From: F0422 sp003992255
Lineage (GTDB): Bacteria; Bacillota; Negativicutes; Veillonellales; Veillonellaceae
DNA length: 42,941 nucleotides
Direction: 5' to 3'
Assembly (NCBI RefSeq): GCF_003992255.1
Contig: NZ_RQVA01000017.1
Span: 1-42,941 of the forward strand
In this document: piece after piece, positions 17,073 to 23,594 of the stretch
Position numbering within the stretch: the stretch's first letter is position 1
Layout of the letters: each line of letters opens with the position of its first letter
Notes under the pieces: model-generated
Seen by the model: the letters and a program-made list of their open reading frames with translations, nothing else
Told to the model about the DNA's origin: nothing
Database searches by the model: none
Made by a program: the position numbers and the translations under genes

Positions 17073-17339
17073 GTGTTTTGCAATATGGAAGAGGCTAGAA
17101 GTAATTCTAAGTAAATAGGTGCTATTATAAGTAGCTAGCATCAATATATTGATTGCAAATATAATGGGAGTTACTATGAAATCAATGATGGTACATCGTA
17201 TATAAGTAGACTTGAGACGTATTATAGAGCCAATTTATGTAACCGAGCTTTACATTTGATTAAGCCCCGATCATGTTGCTTTGATACCTATATAGGTGAA
17301 AATTATAAGTACACATAATGTTTAAAAAAGTGAAAAAGA
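17073..17339 (+). other. Gene-free stretch before the ompM gene 4 promoter
   Basis: This 267-bp AT-rich gap holds no convincing gene. It contains a perfect 14-bp palindrome ATCAATATATTGAT (17140-17153) and a nine-codon ORF (17176-17205) with GGGAG before its ATG. I could not assign a role to either. Confidence 0.5.
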
Positions 17340-17368
17340 TTGCATTTAAACATCTACTGTGATATTAT
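17340..17368 (+). promoter_or_regulatory. Promoter of ompM gene 4
   Basis: TTGCAT (17340-17345), a 17-bp spacer and TATTAT (17363-17368). The predicted leader is about 159 nt. Confidence 0.65.
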
Positions 17369-17426
17369 ATGTACATATCAAATACAGATAGTGTGGATTA
17401 ATTATTGAATTGTGTTACTACAATGT

Positions 17427-17445
17427 GAGGAAACGTGGACACTCC
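17427..17445 (+). promoter_or_regulatory. Conserved ompM leader motif, copy 4
   Basis: GAGGAAACGTGGACACTCC lies 107 nt before the start codon, flanked by ATGT and AT, so that ATG-GAG can pair with CTC-CAT. Confidence 0.75.
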
Positions 17446-17464
17446 ATGGAAAAGTAATATGAGG

Positions 17465-17509
17465 ATATAAGCAATCTACCTGAATGTAGGCGATAGGTTT
17501 ATATTTTTT
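17465..17509 (+). terminator. Terminator-like hairpin in the ompM gene 4 leader
   Basis: ATATAAGC (17465-17472) pairs with GTTTATAT (17497-17504), with inner CTAC/GTAG. T6-A-T5 follows. It sits just before the ribosome binding site. Confidence 0.6.
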
Positions 17510-17533
17510 ATTTTTCAATGAGAGGTAATTATC

Positions 17534-18760
17534 ATGAAAAAACATTTAGCAGTATTGGCTGCAACAGCAGTATTGGGTGTTACTTCTGCATTCGCAGCAA
17601 ACCCATTCTCCGATGTAACTCCACAAGATTGGGCATACCAAGCAGTAGCTCAATTGGCTTCCCAAGGTATCGTTAACGGTTACCCAGATGGTACTTTCAA
17701 AGGCCAAAACAACATCACTCGTTATGAAATGGCTCAAATGGTAGCTAAAGCTTTAGTTCGTCAAGATCGTGTTGACGCTGAACAAAATGCTATCATCAAC
17801 CGTTTAGCTAACGAATTCTCCGCTGAATTGAACAACTTAGGCGTGAAAGTGAATACATTGGAAAACAAAGTAGGCAACTTCAAATTCACTGGTGATGCTC
17901 GTCTTCGTTACACAGGCGAAAATGATGCTCGTGAATCTAAATTTGAATACCGTGGTCGTGTAAAATTCGAAGCAACTGTGAATGATAATACTAAAGCAGT
18001 AGTTCGTATCGCAGCTGAAAAAGAATTTGGTGCGGCGGGTGCTCCAGCAGTAGAAGCTGATCAAGTATATGTTCAACACAACTTCGGTCAATATGTAACG
18101 GCAACTGCAGGTCGTCAAGACTTAACAGTTGGTAACGGTTTAGCATATGATGATACTTTTGAAGGTGTTGTAGCAACAGCTGGTAAAGATAAATTGAATG
18201 CAACAGTTGGTTACGGCTATATCTTAGCAGGTGCTGATGGTTCTGTGTTCAAAACAGCTAAAACTGCTGCTGAAAATCATGAAGTAAACTCCTACCAAGT
18301 AAACTACATGCCTGTAGAAAATGTAGCTGTAAAAGGTTATGCAGTAGACTTCCATAACAATAAAGCTGGTAAAGTAGAAAAAGACTTCCATGGTGCAGCA
18401 GTAGATGTAAACTTCGCTGGTCATAACAAAGCATGGATTGGTGGTGAGTATGTACGTGCTGAACAATCCGGTGCTAATGGCGAAGCTTGGACTGCAGGTT
18501 TAGGCTATGGCGAAGCTGATAAAGCTAAAGTTGGTACTTGGGGCGTAAAAGCACAATACTTTGATGTAAAAGATGGTGCTCCAATCTACTCTAGCACTTG
18601 GAACTTTGTAAAAAAAGGTCAAAAAGGTGTTTTAGCAACTGTAGACTACACAGTAGCTAAAAACGTAGGTCTTTCCGCTTACGCAACAATCGACACTAAA
18701 GATCAAGCTAACAAAGAAAAACCTGAATCTTACCGTGCAGAACTTAACTACAAATTCTAA
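17534..18760 (+). CDS. ompM: OmpM-type SLH porin, fourth copy
   Basis: A 408-residue member, the shortest of the five. The signal peptide and SLH domain match copies 1-3, with small changes (TFKGQNNITRYE, ALVRQDRVDAEQN, VKVNTLENKVG). The barrel runs from FKFTGDARLRYTGEND to YRAELNYKF. Its second half (HGAAVDVNFAGHNKAWIGGEYVRAE, GEAWTAGLGYGEAD) aligns with copy 2, so copies 2 and 4 form a pair. Porin and outer-membrane tether function is inferred from the family. It is monocistronic. Confidence 0.93.
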   Translation: MKKHLAVLAATAVLGVTSAFAANPFSDVTPQDWAYQAVAQLASQGIVNGYPDGTFKGQNNITRYEMAQMVAKALVRQDRVDAEQNAIINRLANEFSAELNNLGVKVNTLENKVGNFKFTGDARLRYTGENDARESKFEYRGRVKFEATVNDNTKAVVRIAAEKEFGAAGAPAVEADQVYVQHNFGQYVTATAGRQDLTVGNGLAYDDTFEGVVATAGKDKLNATVGYGYILAGADGSVFKTAKTAAENHEVNSYQVNYMPVENVAVKGYAVDFHNNKAGKVEKDFHGAAVDVNFAGHNKAWIGGEYVRAEQSGANGEAWTAGLGYGEADKAKVGTWGVKAQYFDVKDGAPIYSSTWNFVKKGQKGVLATVDYTVAKNVGLSAYATIDTKDQANKEKPESYRAELNYKF

Positions 18761-18778
18761 TTTGTTAGTTATACATAT

Positions 18779-18809
18779 AAAAAAGAACTCCTTCGGGGGT
18801 TCTTTTTTT
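18779..18809 (+). terminator. Terminator of ompM gene 4
   Basis: Shared ompM terminator AAAAAGAACTCC-TTCG-GGGGTTCTTTTTTT. The next 200 bp, up to the gene 5 promoter, are AT-rich and I see nothing else in them. Confidence 0.95.
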
Positions 18810-19011
18810 GTCTATAGCCATATTAAGATTCCTATATACAACTAGGTAGTAAGCTGCTGTTGCATTGGGCTGGTATAGTAAGGGATATATTCTTCATGGT
18901 ACTTTCATCTAACTTGATTTTATTCATCATGCTAGATATGTATGCATAAATAGATATGATGTCAAAATAAACTTTCATTAATCAAAATGTTAAAATATGA
19001 TATACAATGAA

Positions 19012-19040
19012 TTGTATTTACAGTGGCATTGTGATAAGAT
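19012..19040 (+). promoter_or_regulatory. Promoter of ompM gene 5
   Basis: TTGTAT (19012-19017), a 17-bp spacer and TAAGAT (19035-19040). The predicted leader is about 151 nt. Confidence 0.5.
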
Positions 19041-19093
19041 AAAGTCAATAGAAATAGGTATAGGAAAATGTTTGATGATATGTATTTGCATGT

Positions 19094-19112
19094 GAGGAAA
19101 CAGGGAAACTCC
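19094..19112 (+). promoter_or_regulatory. Conserved ompM leader motif, copy 5
   Basis: GAGGAAACAGGGAAACTCC lies 104 nt before the start codon, with flanks ATGT and AT as in copy 4. Unlike the other leaders, no hairpin with a U-tract follows, so this gene has the motif without the terminator. Confidence 0.75.
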
Positions 19113-19197
19113 ATTTACAAATATATGGATATTAAAATGATAATGTATTGTACCTATTTTATATTTATGTAGTAGGGTTATATGTGAGGTATAAATT

Positions 19198-20469
19198 ATG
19201 AAAAAATATGTAGCCGTGTTAGCAGCGACAGCTGTACTAGGTGTGACATCTGCTTTCGCAGCGCACCCATTTTCCGATGTAACAGCGCAAGATTGGGCGT
19301 ACCAAGCCGTTGAACGTTTAGCTGCAGAAGGCGTTATCGAAGGCTATCCTGATGGGACTTTCAAAGGGCAACGCAACATCACTCGTTATGAAATGGCGCA
19401 AATGATCGCTAGAGCCGATGCGCATAAAGATGAAGTGACAGCAGAGCAAAAAGCGACTATCCAACGTTTGGCTATAGAATTCGCTAACGAATTACAAGCA
19501 TTTGGCGTTCGTGTGAATAAATTAGAAGATCAAGTAGGGAACTTTAAATTTAGTGGGGATGCGCGTGTAAGATATAGAAATATAGATTTTAAGGGCACAA
19601 AAAATACCTCATTTGATAAGTCTGGATTTACGTATCGAGCTCGTGTGAAATTTGAAGCAGAAGCAAATGATAAAACAAAAGTAGCTGTACGTCTTTTCTC
19701 CGGAGATACTACGTTTTCTCCTGAGCAGTCCTCAGGTGGACCACAAGGTGATGAAGGAAATGGCATAGATGAAGCTTATATTCAATATAAATTGAATCAA
19801 CATGATACAGTAACAATTGGTAAATTTGATTATGTCATTGGAAATGGCTTATCTTATGATGAGGATCTAAGAGGGCTTGTGCTTAAACATGAAACCAAAA
19901 AACTTGATGCTATTTTAGCTCTTGGGTATGTAAAATCAAATGATAAAGAAGTGTCTGTGTATCAATTAAACTATCGCCCAAGTGATAATGCTGAACTTAA
20001 AGGCTTTTATGTAGATCGTCACGGTTCAAAAAATAATGGGGTGGAAACTAAGAGAACTACAGATATATTTGGAACATCATTAGATCTTAAACTTGGTCAT
20101 CACCATAATATTTGGTTAGGTGGGGAATATGTCAGAAAGGTATCTCAAGGGGCTAGTGGCGAAGCTTGGACGGCAGGCATCGGTTATGGTAATGCAGATA
20201 TTACTAAAAAGGGCACTTGGGGAGTAAAAGTACAATATTTTAACTTTAAAAGAGAAACATTTGTAAAATATACAACATGGAATACACCGACACATAGAGT
20301 TGGATTTGATGAGAGTGGGCGTGCCGACTATAAAGGGTGGTTGGCGACAGTGGATTATACACTAGCTAAGAATGCTGGGGTATCTGTATATGCTGGATAT
20401 CAAAGCAAGAGACAAGATGGTGAAAAACTTCCGAATTATTATGGTGTAGATCTTAACTACCAATTCTAA
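19198..20469 (+). CDS. OmpM-type SLH porin, divergent fifth copy
   Basis: A 423-residue family member that has drifted from the other four. The signal peptide (MKKYVAVLAATAVLGVTSAFA) and SLH domain (HPFSDVTAQDWAYQAVERLAAEGVIEGYPDGTFKGQRN) are recognisable but changed at many sites. The coiled-coil spacer reads ANELQAFGVRVNKLEDQVG. The barrel runs from FKFSGDARVRYR to GVDLNYQF, so it still ends in the C-terminal aromatic residue typical of outer-membrane barrels. Codon choice looks less biased than in copies 1-4, suggesting lower expression. It is monocistronic. Confidence 0.9.
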   Translation: MKKYVAVLAATAVLGVTSAFAAHPFSDVTAQDWAYQAVERLAAEGVIEGYPDGTFKGQRNITRYEMAQMIARADAHKDEVTAEQKATIQRLAIEFANELQAFGVRVNKLEDQVGNFKFSGDARVRYRNIDFKGTKNTSFDKSGFTYRARVKFEAEANDKTKVAVRLFSGDTTFSPEQSSGGPQGDEGNGIDEAYIQYKLNQHDTVTIGKFDYVIGNGLSYDEDLRGLVLKHETKKLDAILALGYVKSNDKEVSVYQLNYRPSDNAELKGFYVDRHGSKNNGVETKRTTDIFGTSLDLKLGHHHNIWLGGEYVRKVSQGASGEAWTAGIGYGNADITKKGTWGVKVQYFNFKRETFVKYTTWNTPTHRVGFDESGRADYKGWLATVDYTLAKNAGVSVYAGYQSKRQDGEKLPNYYGVDLNYQF

Positions 20470-20492
20470 TCTACTAACAGCATATGTTATAC

Positions 20493-20518
20493 AAAAGAAC
20501 CTCTTCGGGGGTTCTTTT
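20493..20518 (+). terminator. Terminator of ompM gene 5
   Basis: AAAAGAACCTC-TTCG-GGGGTTCTTTT, a slightly altered version of the shared ompM terminator with a short T-tract. Confidence 0.9.
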
Positions 20519-20553
20519 ACTTTCCACAGAGAAAGACTTATTTATAGATAATG

Positions 20554-20603
20554 TCTACCATAGAGTAGTATTTAGATATACTATTTACCATGGTAGATTT
20601 TTT
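20554..20603 (+). terminator. Second terminator after the ompM array
   Basis: TCTACCAT (20554-20561) pairs with ATGGTAGA (20590-20597), with an inner AGTA/TACT helix, and six T follow. It backs up the weaker terminator of gene 5. Confidence 0.8.
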
Positions 20604-20659
20604 CGTATTTATATCTTAGACTTTTACAGACGATGATTCGTGATGTATACGGATAGAGA

Positions 20660-20692
20660 AGATAGTATGTATGGTAAGGGAGATAGTATGTA
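20660..20692 (+). repeat. Short direct repeat AGATAGTATGTA
   Basis: AGATAGTATGTA occurs at 20660-20671 and 20681-20692, a 21-bp period, in the gap before the PAP2 gene promoter. The function is unknown. Confidence 0.4.
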
Positions 20693-20754
20693 CGAAAAGA
20701 ACATATGGGATAAGAGTGACTAGGTTTGCCCCACAATCAATTATAATCTGCACA

Positions 20755-20782
20755 TTACAATCCCTAGGAACCATGATATAAT
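20755..20782 (+). promoter_or_regulatory. Promoter of the PAP2 phosphatase gene
   Basis: TTACAA (20755-20760), a 16-bp spacer and a perfect TATAAT (20777-20782), about 50 bp before the start codon. Confidence 0.6.
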
Positions 20783-20831
20783 ATATCTATATGTATTATT
20801 CATATCATTTCTACAAGAAACGGAAGGTGTT

Positions 20832-21422
20832 ATGATGAATGATTGGTTATTTTCTATTATCAATGGCATGGCGAACAAGCTTGCCATCATAGATGCATTG
20901 ATGATACTTAGCTCTAAACTGATTCCATATCTCTATATACTTATTTTAGGCTGGTTATATGTGAAAGGATTCCGACAAGGCAATTTCAAACTTCGTGGTG
21001 AAAGTTTCGCCACAGGGGTGCTCTTAGTGCTTTGTCTTATTGGTAGTTTTATTCTAGGGTCTATGTTCTACGAAAATCGACCATTTGTGGATCACCAAGT
21101 GAATCTTATCGTGTCTCATGCAGCGGATGCTAGTTTTCCTAGCGATCATGCAGTGGGGACTATGGCCATTGCTAGCGGTATCTTGTTCTATCATTGGAGT
21201 TTGGGAACAAAGATGGTCTATGGCTCTATCCTCGTAGGCTTTTCTCGCGTGTTTGTAGGCAACCATTATCCTGGGGATATATTGGGTGCTTTCATCCTCG
21301 TATGGATAATTACTGCGGTCTATAATAAAACGATTCGCCGAGGGGTGGTTCGTGCCTATAAAAGATTAGATAAACGATTGATGGGCGAGTATATGCGGAG
21401 ATTTCCGAGACGTCAGAGATAG
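20832..21422 (+). CDS. PAP2-family membrane phosphatase (BcrC-like)
   Basis: This 196-residue inner-membrane protein has about five hydrophobic helices and the three PAP2 acid-phosphatase motifs: ENRPF (motif 1), PSDHA (motif 2, catalytic His) and SRVFVGNHYPGDI (motif 3, catalytic His and Asp). Relatives such as BcrC remove a phosphate from undecaprenyl pyrophosphate to recycle the glycan carrier lipid. Others act on phosphatidylglycerol phosphate or lipid A. Two adjacent ATGs (20832, 20835) are possible starts after GGAAGG. The tail after residue 165 is very basic. The substrate is inferred only. Confidence 0.85.
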   Translation: MMNDWLFSIINGMANKLAIIDALMILSSKLIPYLYILILGWLYVKGFRQGNFKLRGESFATGVLLVLCLIGSFILGSMFYENRPFVDHQVNLIVSHAADASFPSDHAVGTMAIASGILFYHWSLGTKMVYGSILVGFSRVFVGNHYPGDILGAFILVWIITAVYNKTIRRGVVRAYKRLDKRLMGEYMRRFPRRQR

Positions 21423-21491
21423 GAATATATGCTAAGATGGTATATAACTAGGATATGAAGTATAAACTTTCTTATACTGAGAGTAACATAG

Positions 21492-21517
21492 AAAGGACGG
21501 TGATAGCCGTCCTTTTT
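21492..21517 (+). terminator. Terminator after the PAP2 gene
   Basis: The 9-bp stem AAAGGACGG/CCGTCCTTT has a 6-nt loop and a T-run. Confidence 0.9.
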
Positions 21518-21565
21518 GTGTTTATTTGGTGTACTTAATATTGCTATATAACATCTGAAGTGTTA

Positions 21566-21588
21566 AAATTAACCTATAAGGTTAATTT
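21566..21588. promoter_or_regulatory. Perfect palindrome, probable toxin-antitoxin operator
   Basis: AAATTAACCT-ATA-AGGTTAATTT is a perfect 10-bp inverted repeat 25 bp before the toxin start codon, inside the only possible promoter region. A dimeric HTH antitoxin such as the one encoded downstream typically binds such a site to repress its own operon. Confidence 0.7.
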
Positions 21589-21612
21589 ATTAACTTTAAG
21601 GCAGGTGATGCT

Positions 21613-21921
21613 TTGAATATAGTATATAAAACTAGAAAATTAGAAAAAATATGTGAAGATAAAAAATTTTCGGTAAAATCTTATGGGATTGATATGGCTA
21701 ATAAAATTAAACTTAGGATTAATGAGATTAGGGCATCTGATTCTGTAGAGGAAATGATACAATATCAAATTGGGCGATGCCATGCATTGGTAGGTGATAG
21801 ATTTGGAGAGTATGCAGTAGATTTGGTGCAACCATTTCGGTTGATTTTTATTAAGGATGATGATACTAAACAAATTAAAGTTGTAAAAATAATGGAGATA
21901 ACAGATTACCATAAAAAGTGA
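21613..21921 (+). CDS. HigB/RelE-type toxin
   Basis: This 102-residue protein resembles the HigB plasmid-maintenance-killer family. NIVYKTRKLEKICED opens it, the centre has LVGDRFGEYAVDLVQPFRLIFI, and it ends IMEITDYHKK, the usual C-terminal VxxIxDYHK motif. HigB toxins cleave mRNA on the ribosome. The start appears to be TTG at 21613 after AGGCAGGTG; no in-frame ATG is nearby. The gene order is toxin first with the antitoxin 18 bp on, as usual for higBA. Confidence 0.85.
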   Translation: MNIVYKTRKLEKICEDKKFSVKSYGIDMANKIKLRINEIRASDSVEEMIQYQIGRCHALVGDRFGEYAVDLVQPFRLIFIKDDDTKQIKVVKIMEITDYHKK

Positions 21922-21939
21922 TGCAATAAGGGGCGAAAT

Positions 21940-22989
21940 ATGGACAGTAAATCATATATTGCGGTTCCACCAGGTGAATCGATACGAGAGCAATTAGATA
22001 TGCGATATATGAGTCAAAAGGAGTTTGCCTTACGTATGTCGATGTCGGAAAAACATGTGAGCAATTTGCTGAACGGCAAGGTAAGTTTAACCAATGAGGT
22101 GGCAAATCGATTGGAACGTGTGTTAGGGGTGCCAGCTCGATTTTGGAATCGTTTAGAAACTTTGTATCGAGAAGATCTACGTAAGGTTGAGGCGGAAAAT
22201 TTGGCTGATAAGGAAATTAACTTTATTAACAGTTTTCCGTACAATGACATGGTAAAAGTTCATATGGTTGAGAAAGCTAGCAATCATGTAGATAAGCATG
22301 TGAACTTATGTCAGTTTTTTGAAGTGGCTAATTTGAGCTTATTAGATGATATACGTATATGGCCGATTGCTTGTCGCCAATTGGGAGATACTGATAAAGC
22401 TATGCGTGCAAAATTAGTGATAGCTCAGTATGCTAAGTTGGAGGCTAGAAGTATTTCTGTAGATACCTATAAAAAGGATAAAATAGATAAGGCCTTACAC
22501 AGGTTAAAACAATATACTAAGTATGAAAGCTTTGATTTCTTTGAAGAGATACAGACACTATTAGCTCGATGTGGTGTTGCTTTGGTATTAGTGCCACATA
22601 TTCCAGGGGCATTTTTACAAGGATTGTCTTTTATTGATGAAAGTAGTAAAAAAATCGTAGTAGGTATTACACTGCGACAAAAGCGAGCGGATGTATTTTG
22701 GTTTACCCTATATCATGAATTGGTGCACGTTATGGAAGGACACCTACATAGGGTAGAGGGCCTTTACAGGAATGATGAAAGTATAGCTGACACCGTAGCA
22801 GGCAATTGGTTAATTGATTCAGAGGCATATCATACATTTGCGAATCAATCTAAGTTGAGTATTCGTGATATACAGGAGTTTGCAGATGCACAAGAGATAG
22901 GTATATCCTTAGTCATTGGAAGGCTACAAAAAGATAAGATTATAGGGTATAATCAATTTACGACATATATTGCCACATATAGTGCATAG
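21940..22989 (+). CDS. HigA-type HTH antitoxin fused to an ImmA/IrrE metallopeptidase domain
   Basis: This 349-residue protein has two parts. Residues about 8-75 form an XRE/HigA helix-turn-helix (VPPGESIREQLDMRYMSQKEFALRMSMSEKHVSNLLNG). The C-terminal half is an ImmA/IrrE-type (COG2856) domain with the zinc motif HELVH in LYHELVHVMEGH and a later ESIADTVAGNWLI that supplies the third-ligand helix. ImmA/IrrE proteins cleave regulators in response to stress. Plain HigA antitoxins have about 100 residues, so the fusion is the notable feature. It starts after AAGGGG. It probably neutralises the upstream HigB and represses the operon through the palindrome at 21566-21588. Confidence 0.85.
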   Translation: MDSKSYIAVPPGESIREQLDMRYMSQKEFALRMSMSEKHVSNLLNGKVSLTNEVANRLERVLGVPARFWNRLETLYREDLRKVEAENLADKEINFINSFPYNDMVKVHMVEKASNHVDKHVNLCQFFEVANLSLLDDIRIWPIACRQLGDTDKAMRAKLVIAQYAKLEARSISVDTYKKDKIDKALHRLKQYTKYESFDFFEEIQTLLARCGVALVLVPHIPGAFLQGLSFIDESSKKIVVGITLRQKRADVFWFTLYHELVHVMEGHLHRVEGLYRNDESIADTVAGNWLIDSEAYHTFANQSKLSIRDIQEFADAQEIGISLVIGRLQKDKIIGYNQFTTYIATYSA

Positions 22990-22999
22990 GAGGTTAGTT

Positions 23000-23314
23000 A
23001 TGAATTTTGAAAGTTCTGCAGGTCCACAACAGTATAGTGATTCTGTGTATGAGGTTGTATTTACACCGGTTTTAGAGCGTCCAGAGTACCAAGGGGAGCC
23101 GATTCGTGCTTTGTTGTTGGAATTACAGGAAAAAATGGGTGAATCCGATTTTAATCAGTACATTAACAGTTTAATTAGTGTGAAGTACAATGGTACTGCT
23201 TTATGGTTAATTACGAAAAGTGAACGGAATCGTACCCTCATTGAAGGTCGTTTCTTACCATTGCTTCGTGAAGTGTTCAAGGTAGCGGCACCTCGTATTA
23301 TTTCACAACCATAA
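23000..23314 (+). CDS. Small protein resembling DnaA domain I
   Basis: The protein has 104 residues, starting at an ATG after a clear AGGAGG (22988-22993). Residues about 28-95 follow the pattern of the DnaA N-terminal domain: LLLELQEKMGESDFNQYINSL, then a strand pair with LWLITKSERNRTLIEGRFLPLL, compared with the family's LxxxxxxxxFxxWIxxLxxxxxxxxLxLxAPNxFxxxWLxxxYLxxI. DnaA domain I binds helicase and regulators, but the ATPase and DNA-binding domains are absent here. The gene begins 10 bp after the HigA fusion gene, so they may be cotranscribed. The similarity was read by eye and is moderate; this could instead be an unrelated alpha/beta protein. Confidence 0.5.
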   Translation: MNFESSAGPQQYSDSVYEVVFTPVLERPEYQGEPIRALLLELQEKMGESDFNQYINSLISVKYNGTALWLITKSERNRTLIEGRFLPLLREVFKVAAPRIISQP

Positions 23315-23430
23315 CTACTGTATATGATAGTTGTTATACATACGGATTAGTGTATATTGGATAGGTTAGTATATTCCAAGATAGGAATTTTCTGTTCGAC
23401 TTGCTTGATATACCCTATAAAATAACTGTG

Positions 23431-23460
23431 AAAGCTCTGTCTTAGGATGGAGCTTTTTTT
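23431..23460 (+). terminator. Terminator after the DnaA-domain-I-like gene
   Basis: AAAGCTCT pairs with GGAGCTTT around a 10-nt loop and is followed by T. It ends the toxin-antitoxin region. Confidence 0.8.
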
Positions 23461-23489
23461 GCTTTCAGATGAGGTAACTTTCATATTAT

Positions 23490-23504
23490 TGAGAAAAATT
23501 ATCA
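23490..23504. promoter_or_regulatory. Fur-like box
   Basis: TGAGAAA-A-ATTATCA matches the 7-1-7 inverted repeat TGATAAT-N-ATTATCA at 12 of 14 positions. It abuts the -35 box of the promoter that follows, a suitable position for metal-dependent repression. Related Fur-family regulators (Zur, PerR) have similar sites and cannot be separated here. Confidence 0.5.
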
Positions 23505-23533
23505 TTGACATAATCCCACAGGTGACGTATGAT
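23505..23533 (+). promoter_or_regulatory. Promoter of the CbiK-like gene
   Basis: A perfect -35 TTGACA (23505-23510), a 17-bp spacer and TATGAT (23528-23533), about 60 bp before the start codon. Confidence 0.8.
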
Positions 23534-23594
23534 AGGTAGTAAGAAGTGTGTGTTTATGTAACCCGAACGATTAAGAATTAATATGGAGGCATAT

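Noticed and set aside
12867..18466. Long reverse-strand open frames inside the ompM genes, rich in Cys, Tyr and Ser
   Set aside because: They are antisense shadows produced by the biased codon use of the porin genes. They have no ribosome binding sites and no plausible protein pattern.
12095..19112. The ompM leader motif as part of an RNase P RNA
   Set aside because: GAGGAAA...CTCC resembles the conserved start of RNase P RNA, but the rest of that RNA is absent at all five sites and the spacing to the start codons indicates a leader element.
23315..23594. Cobalamin riboswitch before the CbiK-like gene
   Set aside because: I looked for the B12-box (GCCACTG) and the long multi-helix leader and found neither. 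The promoter lies only about 60 bp before the gene.
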